DNA of 64,000 bases. Source: Bacteroidia bacterium (GTDB lineage Bacteria > Bacteroidota > Bacteroidia > Palsa-965). The notes under the pieces were generated by a model. That model was not told the origin of the DNA. It saw nothing but the letters and a program-made list of their open reading frames with translations, and searched no databases. The stretch's first letter is position 1; the number at the start of each line of letters is the position of its first letter. Location: NCBI GenBank assembly GCA_025454955.1, contig JALONL010000023.1:25486-89485 (forward strand), in the 5' to 3' direction. This document shows, piece after piece, positions 36,311 to 45,106 of this stretch. A program made the translations under genes and the position numbers.

Positions 36311-36412
36311 TTACTTTCCTTTGGGGCGCGGAGGGTTGTTTCCCCGGCCGCCGCCCGAAGAATTTCCTGTGGTACTTGGGCCGTTAGGCGGACGTGTGGT
36401 TGACTTTGCCAT
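36311..36412 (-). CDS. Small G/P-rich protein, 33 aa
   Basis: MAKSTTRPPNGPSTTGNSSGGGRGNNPPRPKGK; ends next to a terminator hairpin. Confidence 0.45.
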   Translation of the reverse strand: MAKSTTRPPNGPSTTGNSSGGGRGNNPPRPKGK

Positions 36413-36639
36413 TTTGCAAGGGTTTTGATGTGAATAATTAATTTACACTCTAAAATTACTTCTTACAAATTATGACAGAATTTGATTTGAATAACTGTTG
36501 AGATATTTTGTATTTGTGTTGACTTTATGGAGCCATTTTAAGATAATAATTCGCACTGTTATTCCGGTAAGGCGGTATTTGATAAACTATATGGTTGATT
36601 ACAAATAGTCTTAGGTGTAATAGTTAAGACTTCTTCGGA

Positions 36640-36676
36640 CAGTTCGTCCATGCCCGGCAGCCAGTCTTTGGCTTTT
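36640..36676 (-). pseudogene. 37-bp relic of the 1343-aa toxin gene
   Basis: cagttcgtccatgcccggcagccagtctttggctttt matches 40045-40081 at 36/37 nt; minus strand reads KAKDWLPGMDELSE versus KAKDWLLGMDELPE. Confidence 0.75.
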
Positions 36677-36719
36677 CAATTATTTTAGTCAAACTTTTTA
36701 TTTTTTTGAAATTTGATTT

Positions 36720-36890
36720 GAGCCTGTTTAAAAATGATTCTTTGACTTTTATGGCATATTTTCCTCATCCAGTCCCGATGTAACTATCGGGACATTTTTT
36801 GTCGATCCTCTTCAGGGATCGCCTTCAAAATGCGACTTCTCTGAGAAAAAATATACTCATAAAAAATCTCAAAAACGAATTTAAAACAGG
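36720..36890 (-). mobile_element. MITE-like repeat, copy 1 (inverted, with hairpin insertion)
   Basis: Ends GAGCCTGTTTAAAA / TTTAAAACAGGTC; reverse complement aligns with the copies at 52.88 and 63.70 kb; carries GTCCCGAT-gtaact-ATCGGGAC at 36772-36793. Confidence 0.75.
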
Positions 36891-36892
36891 TC

Positions 36893-37498
36893 TTAGTTTG
36901 AGCTTAGTTTTTGTTTAGAAGTTATTATATCTGTGTACATTATCCATTGTTCAATTGCAATTGAATTAATAAGCGATTTTTTAAGTATATTTTCGGGTAG
37001 TATGTTTTTCGAATATTCTACTACAGGTTTAAAATATTCAATTATGGTATTTGAGGCGTTCACAAGCTCTTCATAGAATTCATTTGTATCAAATGTAATT
37101 GTGTCAAAGTATGGATTGGGTTCTATTTTTTTATCAATAGTATATTCTGATAGTGACAATGTATCGTTTTCATTATCTTTCAATTCAGCATTTGAGAACT
37201 CCCAAAAGTAAAAATTAACCGTTTTTTCTCCTGAAGCTATACTCGCACCGGCTTTCAAAAATCCTAAACTATCCTCTATCAGACCTACTACCGGATCATC
37301 GGCATCATCCGGGTCATGATTCCAAATTTTATCATTATGATAGATTACAAAGCCTGCCGTTATTTCTAACGATTCAAATTGATTGAAATTAATTAGTTGG
37401 AGAGAAAATGAAGACGAGTCGATCTTCTCACGATTATGATTTACAATCGCGCCGTTGATATAGGCATAGATTACTATTTTGTTTTTTATTGTGGCCAT
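36893..37498 (-). CDS. Putative immunity protein for the upstream toxin
   Basis: 201 aa, acidic; starts 13 bp inside the toxin 3' end; AT-rich. Confidence 0.55.
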   Translation of the reverse strand: MATIKNKIVIYAYINGAIVNHNREKIDSSSFSLQLINFNQFESLEITAGFVIYHNDKIWNHDPDDADDPVVGLIEDSLGFLKAGASIASGEKTVNFYFWEFSNAELKDNENDTLSLSEYTIDKKIEPNPYFDTITFDTNEFYEELVNASNTIIEYFKPVVEYSKNILPENILKKSLINSIAIEQWIMYTDIITSKQKLSSN

Positions 37499-40400
37499 GC
37501 ACTATTAATTGAATATCCTCCAGGTTCAGAACCATCCGGAATTAGACGAACATATGTATCATTGGCTGGTATTTCCATTACTAATGGGGGAGGGATAACT
37601 TTTTTGGTTCTTCCGGTAATAGGGTCAATATAAGTGCTTTTATCTCCAGGGTATAATTGATTTATCCCTGTGGGTTCACCCTGATATAAATCAAGCACAG
37701 TTGGTGGTATGGGTTGAAAGAAATTTTGTGCGGGTGTTTTTCCTCCAGTTACAGGATCATTTCCAAAGATATGATTTCGTAAATGTGTACCATCAGATTT
37801 ATGTCCTGTATATATGTCTCCAGAAAGATAACGTGGAAGATTGATAGCACTGGGAATTGGTTTAAATGTTGTCTTCCACTGGGGAACAGCTCCTGCTGGT
37901 GCAGATACTTCGGTTTTTACTTTTCCTGTGTAAGAAGTTCCTGCTGGGATAGGATGAGCAGCACTATTGGGAACATAAACAACACCTTTTTGACCAACAT
38001 CAATAGTTATAGGTATTGCGTTGTTGGGAGGAGCATTGAGCATAAGTGTTCTGAAATTCAGCCAATTTGTATCAGAGTAACGTCTTATAGCTTTATTTAC
38101 ATAATTGGTTGCAGCTCCTTCAGTATTAAAAGCTCCTGCTTTTTTGGGATTTGAAGGGTCATTCGTGAGAACACGTAATGCCAGATCTTTTTTGTCTTTA
38201 ATTTCACCCGAACCATTTAAAACATGTCTTGACAGAGTATGCCCTTTTCCTTCATGTGCTGCAATATTCTGTAATGGCATTAACTCCTTTCCCATTTTGT
38301 AGGAAGCAATTTTTTGTGCAACATCTTCCTGTGGCAACGGTGTAGGCCAGGGAGCAGGAGATCCCGGTACTCTTTTTAAGCGCTGTAATGCCATTGCGGC
38401 CCTTACTTTACTGTCTTTTTTCGTTCTTTCTCCCGGTAACGTATTATTCTCATCAAGATCATTTAACAGATCAATTAATGAGCGGGTTCTCGGATCAAAG
38501 CCTGAACCGGGATATACGAGTATTGCAAGCGCAATGGCATTTGTAACTGCTGTAGGATTTATTTTTAACTCAATGCTATGTAAACCATCCTTTTCTTCCA
38601 ACTCAGCACTTTTAAGACTATGCTTTAACTGGAGAGCAGGAAGTTTCTTCTTGATTTCTTCCGGCGTTGTTTTAGGAGTAGTTAGTATTTCTTCGGCCTC
38701 TTTCTTTGCATTTTTCAGGCGTTCATCAGTGGGTTGAGTTGAGGATTCTCCCTCTTTTTTATTTTTGGGCATATTTTTATCCTTCCCCGTTATCTTACCC
38801 CACAACTTCGTAGCCTTCTCCTTAATCCACTTCGCCACCTTACTCATCATCCCATCCACCTTATCCTTAATCTTCGCCAGCGCCGCCCTAATCTTCGCCG
38901 TAATACCATCCAGCCTTATCAATTTGGCCAAAAACGAAATCACCAGCGTTAAGCCCTGTGCCAGTCCATTCTCCAAAGCCCCGGCTGCTGCACCAATGTT
39001 GCCCATTGCAATTTCTCCGATGGAGCCCATGAAGTTGCCAATCATTTGTGCAATGTCTTTGGCTTTCTGGATGAAGAACACAATGGTATCGTAAATGCCC
39101 ACAATGGCGCGTATGATGCCGGCGCCGGGGATAATGAGCGAGGCCACAAACTCGATGGCCTTCATGATGATGGTGTCTTTGATCCAGCTTTTTACGGCAT
39201 CTACAAAGGCATCTTTCAACTCGCCGGCCATGTCTTTGAGGGCTTCCCAGGCGGCCATGGGGCCTTCGGTGATGAGTTTTTTGATGAGGTCGAACCCTTT
39301 TTCCATGCCTTCGACTACCGGCTCGGGGATGATTTTTACCAGGTGCTTGCGGATGTTCTGGTAGCTGATGCCCACCATTTGCAACGCCACGCTGGCAATG
39401 CCTTTGGGGTCCCAGCTTTCGGGGAGTTTTACTTCGGTGAGTGAGCCGGTGAGCCAGCTGAACAGCGCATTTTTGAGGTGCGTTAAAAAGTTTTTGCCGA
39501 AGTTGCTGAAGCCCTGATCGGCGGCGTTGAAGAGGTTTTTTACAAACTGAATGGGCTTGGTGAAAATGGCCTTGAGTATTTTGGCCCCTTTGTTTATGAT
39601 GCCTTCTATTTCGCTGAGCGAGTAGCCGAATTTCTGCAAGGCCCAGGTGAAGAATTTTTTGGCGGCTTCGAGCAGGAGTTTGCCCAGCTTGGCCAGCGCG
39701 CCCGACATTTCTTCCTTCATCTTCTCAATCTTCTCGTCGATGGCTTTGATGGCGGCGGTTTGCTTGTCTTTAAGTTTTTGTGCAAGCTCTTTTTCCTTTT
39801 CGTCAACCTCTTTGTCCAATTCGTTGAGCTTGTCGGTCATTTCTTTCATGGCCGATTGTCCTTCGGCTTTGAGTTCGGGGCCGAGGTTCTTTACGTACTT
39901 GGCAATTTCGGTTTTGGCGCCTTCAATTTCGGCTTTGCATTCGGCAATTACTTTTTTGTTGTCGGCGGTAATGTCGGCCACGAGTTTGTTGGTGGTTTCG
40001 ACAAAAATGCCTTTGTTGCGCTGAAATATTTCGTTTACCTCGGGCAGTTCGTCCATGCCCAGCAGCCAGTCTTTGGCTTTTTTGGCCCAGCCCCAGAAAC
40101 CGCTGTAGCGTTGGTCTTTAAAGGCTTCTATTTCGCGTTTTACATCGTCTTCAAACTTTTTGGAGGCCGTGGCATTGCCTTCGTCGAAACGTTTCATGCT
40201 TTGCGTTTCGAGTTCGGCGAGGCGTGTGGTGACTTTGTGGCGGGCTTTGTCGTAAATGGCTTTTATATCGTCGGTTACTTTCTGGCGTTTCTGCTCCATG
40301 GTGAGCTTTGCGCCCGACTGGCGGCCGCGTGTGGCGGCGAGCGATTTTTTGCGTTTGTTTTTTATTTCGCCGCGGCCTTTTTGTTCTTCCTGCTGGAGCT

Positions 40401-41517
40401 GGGTGTCCACCTTTTTGCGTTCGTGTTCGGCGGTTTTGCGGGCGGCGGCGGGTTTTTCGGCTACGTCTTTTTTGAGTTGTTTGCGGTCTTTGTTGGCTTC
40501 GGCAAGGTCGCCGCTGTCAACCATGTCCAATTGCTCCTGGCTGATTTCTTCTTTTTTGAGCAGTTCGTCGGAGTCTTTGCCGAACTTGCTCATGTCGGTA
40601 TGCTCGGGTTTGAGGGCGGCAATGGCGGCGGCACCCAGATTCATATTGGGTGTGGCGGGGGCAATTTCTTCGGGCGGAAGTGCTTCGGGGGTGTGCGTGG
40701 GCGGCGCGGGCGGGCGGGGTTTGTCCATTTCGCCGAAGGTGTCGGTGACATTGTTGGTGTGACCCTGCACAATGTTCATGACAGTGCGGCTGATGTGGCC
40801 TCCTTTGCCGTTTCGTTTGAAGTTGTCCACATCTTCAATGCTTTGCGGCATGTTGGCCTGTATGCTGTCGAGCATGGCCTTTGAGGCATCTTCGGCTTTG
40901 GGTTCGGGGGCGGGTTTCTGGCCGAGGTCCTGTACCTGGTCGCAGTGGCTTTTGCTTTGTCCTTCGAGTGCAGGCGGTACAACGGCTTTTTCTGTTTGGG
41001 CGAGTTTGGTTTGGGGGGCGTCGTAGGTTTTTTCGTTGGTTTTGAGCTGGGAAAGCTTTTGCATTCCGCGCTGCAGCACGGGACCGCCGAGGGTGGCGAG
41101 GTATTGGGCTACTTTGTTTTTGCCGGCGGCGGCCAGCAGGATGGCGGCGGCACCGCCTTTGGGGGCTTTGCTTTCTACACTGCGCGATCGCAGATCGCGC
41201 TTGCTGGAAGCAGGCTTCGCCTTCTTCTGTGCTTTGTCGGCGGCCTGGGCGGGAGTTACGGCGGGGGCTTTGGGTTTGAGCGGTTTGGGTTGCTGGCCTT
41301 TGCCGTGCTTTTTTTCGGCGGCTATGGCCTCGGCTTCGAGGCGTATGGCTTCGAACGTGGACATGTCGGGCGGGAGTTCAATCATTTCGCCATTCATGCG
41401 GCGGAACATGCGCTTGCCGCCCTCGCCGCTCATGGCTTCGCCATTGGACTGGCGCGCAGGCGGCGTGGGTGTGACGGTAGGTGTTACACTCTTGGTGCGG
41501 GAAGGCGTACCTGACAT
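37486..41517 (-). CDS. Candidate eCIS cargo / polymorphic toxin with RNase A-like (CdiA-CT type) C-terminal region
   Basis: 1343 aa: P/A/K-rich N-terminus; long charged helices; PGAGIIRAIVGIYDTIVFFIQKAKDIAQMIGNFMGSIGEIAMGNIGAAAGALENGLAQGLTLVISFLAKLIRLDGI segment as in eCIS-associated toxins; C-term EGKGHTLSRHV...KDLALRV...KAGAFNTEGAATNYVNKAIRR...NW, ending YVRLIPDGSEPGGYSINSAWPQ. Confidence 0.6.
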   Translation of the reverse strand: MSGTPSRTKSVTPTVTPTPPARQSNGEAMSGEGGKRMFRRMNGEMIELPPDMSTFEAIRLEAEAIAAEKKHGKGQQPKPLKPKAPAVTPAQAADKAQKKAKPASSKRDLRSRSVESKAPKGGAAAILLAAAGKNKVAQYLATLGGPVLQRGMQKLSQLKTNEKTYDAPQTKLAQTEKAVVPPALEGQSKSHCDQVQDLGQKPAPEPKAEDASKAMLDSIQANMPQSIEDVDNFKRNGKGGHISRTVMNIVQGHTNNVTDTFGEMDKPRPPAPPTHTPEALPPEEIAPATPNMNLGAAAIAALKPEHTDMSKFGKDSDELLKKEEISQEQLDMVDSGDLAEANKDRKQLKKDVAEKPAAARKTAEHERKKVDTQLQQEEQKGRGEIKNKRKKSLAATRGRQSGAKLTMEQKRQKVTDDIKAIYDKARHKVTTRLAELETQSMKRFDEGNATASKKFEDDVKREIEAFKDQRYSGFWGWAKKAKDWLLGMDELPEVNEIFQRNKGIFVETTNKLVADITADNKKVIAECKAEIEGAKTEIAKYVKNLGPELKAEGQSAMKEMTDKLNELDKEVDEKEKELAQKLKDKQTAAIKAIDEKIEKMKEEMSGALAKLGKLLLEAAKKFFTWALQKFGYSLSEIEGIINKGAKILKAIFTKPIQFVKNLFNAADQGFSNFGKNFLTHLKNALFSWLTGSLTEVKLPESWDPKGIASVALQMVGISYQNIRKHLVKIIPEPVVEGMEKGFDLIKKLITEGPMAAWEALKDMAGELKDAFVDAVKSWIKDTIIMKAIEFVASLIIPGAGIIRAIVGIYDTIVFFIQKAKDIAQMIGNFMGSIGEIAMGNIGAAAGALENGLAQGLTLVISFLAKLIRLDGITAKIRAALAKIKDKVDGMMSKVAKWIKEKATKLWGKITGKDKNMPKNKKEGESSTQPTDERLKNAKKEAEEILTTPKTTPEEIKKKLPALQLKHSLKSAELEEKDGLHSIELKINPTAVTNAIALAILVYPGSGFDPRTRSLIDLLNDLDENNTLPGERTKKDSKVRAAMALQRLKRVPGSPAPWPTPLPQEDVAQKIASYKMGKELMPLQNIAAHEGKGHTLSRHVLNGSGEIKDKKDLALRVLTNDPSNPKKAGAFNTEGAATNYVNKAIRRYSDTNWLNFRTLMLNAPPNNAIPITIDVGQKGVVYVPNSAAHPIPAGTSYTGKVKTEVSAPAGAVPQWKTTFKPIPSAINLPRYLSGDIYTGHKSDGTHLRNHIFGNDPVTGGKTPAQNFFQPIPPTVLDLYQGEPTGINQLYPGDKSTYIDPITGRTKKVIPPPLVMEIPANDTYVRLIPDGSEPGGYSINSAWPQ

Positions 41518-41855
41518 AAATTCCTTTGCTCTTGAGGCACAATTTACAATGCGCTGAAGGCAGAAAGCAAGCAGGTTTTATCAACAGAAGTTGTTTACCG
41601 GTTTTTTGATGCGCCGAAAGGTATGATTGAATAGCCCGGATAGAACGGAGGGCGGATTGTGTACAATGCTTTGTGGTGCAGAAAGCTCCGACCGCAGAGA
41701 TAGCCGGAGCCAAGCCGTTTTTTGAAACACCGTCAGGTTCGCTCCTACTTTGCAGCATATTCTTTTTGATTATCGGTATCTTTTTTTGTTTATGCTGCGA
41801 GGGATTTTGCACAGATACGCTGCTGGGATAATGGCTCAAAAATTATCTTTATCGC

Positions 41856-42029
41856 ATGAAAACCAAAGAATGCCCCTCGTGCGCCATGGAAATTCCGAAA
41901 AACGCCGAGGAATGCCCGATTTGCAATTACGAATTTCCGGTGCAGCCCAAATCGCACGCGTGGATTATCTGGCTGGTGCTCATTGCCTTTGTGCTGATGC
42001 TTTTTGGCGGCATTGCCCGCTTTTTGTAA
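41856..42029 (+). CDS. Zinc-ribbon plus TM small protein, 57 aa
   Basis: MKTKECPSCAMEIPKNAEECPICNYEFPVQPKSHAWIIWLVLIAFVLMLFGGIARFL. Confidence 0.75.
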   Translation: MKTKECPSCAMEIPKNAEECPICNYEFPVQPKSHAWIIWLVLIAFVLMLFGGIARFL

Positions 42030-42035
42030 GCAAAA

Positions 42036-42062
42036 AAGCGGCCCTATTTCACGAGCCGCTTT
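42036..42062. terminator. Terminator hairpin
   Basis: AAAGCGGC-cctatttcacga-GCCGCTTT between convergent genes. Confidence 0.75.
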
Positions 42063-42082
42063 CATTGAATAATTAGGATGAG

Positions 42083-43051
42083 TTACGCCACGCCGTCGTA
42101 GCCGACACGCTCTTCGATGAGATAGGTATTCCTGTCGCTCGATGAACGTGCAATAAGTTCGCCCAGGAAACCGGCCAGAAAAAGCTGTGTGCCGATAATC
42201 ATGCTGGTGAGGGAAATATAAAACCAGGGACTTTCTGTAACCCGCGGCGCAGTGCTTCCGGAAAATACGTGATAGAGTTTGGCCCCGCCCAGCCATGCCG
42301 CGGCCAAAAAACCAAGTATGAACATGAGCGAACCGATGAGCCCGAAAAAGTGCATGGGCCGCTTACCGAATTTTGACACGAAAGTGATGGAAAGCAGGTC
42401 GAGAAAACCGTTTACGAAACGTTCCAATCCGAATTTCGACACGCCGTATTTGCGGGCCTGATGCACCACCACTTTCTCGCCTATTTTGTGAAAGCCGGCG
42501 CGCTTGGCGATAACGGGAATGTAGCGGTGCATTTCGCCATACACTTCAATGCTTTTCACCACTTCGCGGCGGTAGGCTTTGAGTCCGCAGTTCATATCGT
42601 GCAGCTTTACGCCGCTGAGCCAGCCGGTGGCCGCATTGTATAATTTGGAGGGGAGATTTTTGGTAACGGCATTGTCGTAACGCTTTTTCTTCCAGCCCGA
42701 AACGAGGTCGAATTTCTCTTCACGGATCATGCGCACCAGTTCGGGCACTTCGTCGGGACTGTCCTGCAAATCGGCATCCATGGTAATGACCACTTTGCCG
42801 TTTACCGCTTCAAACCCGGTGTTGAGCGCCGCCGACTTGCCATAGTTGCGGCGAAAACGGATGCCGCGCACTTCGGGAAACTGCGCCACCAGATTGCACA
42901 CCACTTCCCACGAACGGTCGGTGCTGCCATCGTCCACAAACACCACTTCGTAGGTGAAGTTGTTTTGCTTCATTACACGCGCAATCCAGGCGTGAAGCTC
43001 GGGCAGCGATTCTTCTTCGTTGTAAAGCGGAACTACAATGGATACGTCCAT
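42083..43051 (-). CDS. Glycosyltransferase family 2 (DPM1/GtrB-like) with TM helices
   Basis: MDVSIVVPLYNEEESLPELHAWI...VFVDDGSTDRSWE...ITMDADLQDSPDEVPE. Confidence 0.93.
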   Translation of the reverse strand: MDVSIVVPLYNEEESLPELHAWIARVMKQNNFTYEVVFVDDGSTDRSWEVVCNLVAQFPEVRGIRFRRNYGKSAALNTGFEAVNGKVVITMDADLQDSPDEVPELVRMIREEKFDLVSGWKKKRYDNAVTKNLPSKLYNAATGWLSGVKLHDMNCGLKAYRREVVKSIEVYGEMHRYIPVIAKRAGFHKIGEKVVVHQARKYGVSKFGLERFVNGFLDLLSITFVSKFGKRPMHFFGLIGSLMFILGFLAAAWLGGAKLYHVFSGSTAPRVTESPWFYISLTSMIIGTQLFLAGFLGELIARSSSDRNTYLIEERVGYDGVA

Positions 43052-43059
43052 AACGGAAT

Positions 43060-43650
43060 TTATGCATTATCAGACGACTTCTGGTTGTCTGACGGGTATG
43101 GTGAATATGGATTGTTTACAGGAATATGCGAAACATCGACTGGAGAAACAGGCGGGCGGATGAAAAATGCGGCCACAATTAAGTTTACAATAGTTAGCAC
43201 AAGCAAACTGCCCAAAAGACCAAACGCAAAAAGCACAGGGGCTGTGGAAAAGCGTTTTCCCATAGTTCTCGCCATCTCAATCTGCGCATCGGCCATGCCG
43301 TCTTCGCTCATTTTCTCATATTGAAGTTCCTGCTGCGCTTCTACATAACCCGGCGCAATTACTTTCACAAACACAACAGTCCACACAGCCGCAATAAGCG
43401 AATACACCACCGCAATAAGCATGGCATGCCCAAACGCTTTTCCATAACTCATGCCCAGATTTCCACGCTTCTGGCCCCAACTGCGCAGGGCCAGAACCAG
43501 AAACAAAATATAAAATGCGTAAGCCAGGTAGTTAACTGCCTGATGCAATTCAAGCATGTAAACCAGCAATCCGATTGCCACACTTCCCATGACCGATGCC
43601 ACGCCGTATTGCAACACATGCGCCCATTTACCTTTAATCTGATCTGCCAT
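43060..43650 (-). CDS. DUF4199 family membrane protein
   Basis: 196 aa; LALRSWGQKRGNLGMSYGKAFGHAMLIAVVYSLIAAVWTVVF; paralogue at 44271-44861. Confidence 0.82.
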   Translation of the reverse strand: MADQIKGKWAHVLQYGVASVMGSVAIGLLVYMLELHQAVNYLAYAFYILFLVLALRSWGQKRGNLGMSYGKAFGHAMLIAVVYSLIAAVWTVVFVKVIAPGYVEAQQELQYEKMSEDGMADAQIEMARTMGKRFSTAPVLFAFGLLGSLLVLTIVNLIVAAFFIRPPVSPVDVSHIPVNNPYSPYPSDNQKSSDNA

Positions 43651-43748
43651 GCCATTACAATTTTATCGCCCAAAGATAACCAAAACCCTTTGTCGCCCCT
43701 GATTTTCACATCTTTTGGAAAATCTCCCCCATGAAACCCCGATAAAGA

Positions 43749-43778
43749 TTTGCCAAACCAAAAACTTCCTTACCTTTG
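43749..43778 (+). promoter_or_regulatory. Bacteroidota-type promoter of SRP RNA
   Basis: TTTG (43749-43752) - N18 - TACCTTTG (43771-43778), 4 nt before the RNA 5' stem. Confidence 0.7.
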
Positions 43779-43782
43779 TGCC

Positions 43783-43877
43783 GGGTAAGTCTTATACGAT
43801 CAGCTCCTGTTGAATCCCCCAGGTCCGGAAGGAAGCAAGGGTAGATGGTTGAGCGGTGCGATGTAAGTAGCTTACCC
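43783..43877 (+). ncRNA. ffs: Signal recognition particle RNA (small bacterial type)
   Basis: gggtaag...ccccaggtccggaaggaagcaaggg...cttaccc; closing stem plus conserved domain IV; followed by a T run. Confidence 0.93.
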
Positions 43878-43892
43878 ATTTTTTTTTCGACT

Positions 43893-44090
43893 CCGCTCAA
43901 AAAGACTGGGTAATTGGCTGCTGATTCCGCTCAAAAAGACTGGGTACCTGGCTGGTGGTTCCGCTCAAAAAGACTGGGTAATTGGCTGCTGGTTCCGCTC
44001 AAAAAGACTGGGTGTTTGGCTGGTGGGTCCGCTCAAAAAGACTGGTTGATTCTGCTCAAAAAGGTTATTCAGTTCCGCTAAAATAACTTT
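43893..44090. repeat. 34-bp tandem repeats, degenerating distally
   Basis: ccgctcaaaaagactgggtaattggctgctggtt units at 43893, 43927, 43961, 43995, then partial copies. Confidence 0.93.
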
Positions 44091-44270
44091 GCAACTCTGC
44101 TTAAATTGACTTAATAATTCTGTGCAAAAAGACAGGGCTGCCCCGCTCATGAATTTGTGACGCGCAACCACCAATGCTAGCAAGAATATCTGCCAATGAC
44201 AGCAGCGCAAAATAACTTCGAGCCTTACTCTATACAATTTATCAGTGAGCGGATACGCCCATGAAAAAAT

Positions 44271-44861
44271 TTATGCGTCAACAGAAGGCTGATTGCTGTC
44301 TGATGAATACGGTGAGTAAGGATTGTCTGAGGGAATGAATGCAGGATCAAACGGCGATGCTCGTTTGCGGATGAAAAATATAGCAGTGATAAGGCTTAGA
44401 ATTATGAGAATAAACACATTACCCACCAATGTAATCAGAAACAACACTGGAGCATCGAGTAAGGGCTTTATCAATTTCACCGCCGTATTAAACTGCCAAA
44501 TGTTAATATGTCTTTGGCGAAATTTTTGAGCCAGTTGTTCCAATTTTCCGGGAATAATTTCCGGAGCAATTACCTCAAAGAAAACTACTGCCCATATAGC
44601 AATAAGCAAAGAGTAGATCAATATAATAACTATCGAATATCCACAAGCCTCCCCATAACTCAGCCCCAATATTCCCCTCTTCCCTCTCCAGCTCCGCAAA
44701 GCGAAAATCAGTAAAACCTCAAAAATTAAAACCGAGATACAGTTAGTAAACTGACTCAGGCCAAACACATATACTATGATCCCCAAAGCAACAGCGCCCG
44801 CCGCCGCCGCCAGAGCAAACTTTGAAGCATGCCCCCATTCTCCCGATACTGATTCAGCCAT
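44271..44861 (-). CDS. DUF4199 family membrane protein (paralogue)
   Basis: 196 aa; LALRSWRGKRGILGLSYGEACGYSIVIILIYSLLIAIWAVVFFEVIAP. Confidence 0.82.
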   Translation of the reverse strand: MAESVSGEWGHASKFALAAAAGAVALGIIVYVFGLSQFTNCISVLIFEVLLIFALRSWRGKRGILGLSYGEACGYSIVIILIYSLLIAIWAVVFFEVIAPEIIPGKLEQLAQKFRQRHINIWQFNTAVKLIKPLLDAPVLFLITLVGNVFILIILSLITAIFFIRKRASPFDPAFIPSDNPYSPYSSDSNQPSVDA

Positions 44862-44970
44862 AACGATTTAAAAACGCTCAAAAATAACCAAAACCTTAGT
44901 CCTGCCTTATTTTCTCATCTGTTAAAAAGTCACGCCAATAAAAAGATTGCTAAAAATTGAAAACCTGCTC

Positions 44971-45034
44971 ACCTCTGTACCAAATAAATCCCAAAAATCC
45001 CAAGAAGCAATCATAACTGGTTGAGCGAAGCGAA
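44971..45034 (+). pseudogene. Decayed SRP RNA copy
   Basis: cacctctgtaccaaataaatc...cccaagaagcaatcataactggttgagcg aligns with tacctttgtgccgggtaagtc...cggaaggaagcaagggtagatggttgagcg; promoter box and closing stem lost. Confidence 0.6.
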
Positions 45035-45106
45035 ACAAAAAAACGCGGCGATTCCCTTAAAAAATAGTACAATGCCCCCCGTCATTTTGAGCGGAGCCGA
45101 AAAAAG

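Noticed and set aside
39760-40884. 374-aa plus-strand F/G-rich ORF
   Set aside because: Antisense to the charged helical region of the 1343-aa protein.
43893-44090. Possible CRISPR array
   Set aside because: Units are contiguous 34-bp direct repeats without spacers, degenerating at one end; no cas genes in the window.
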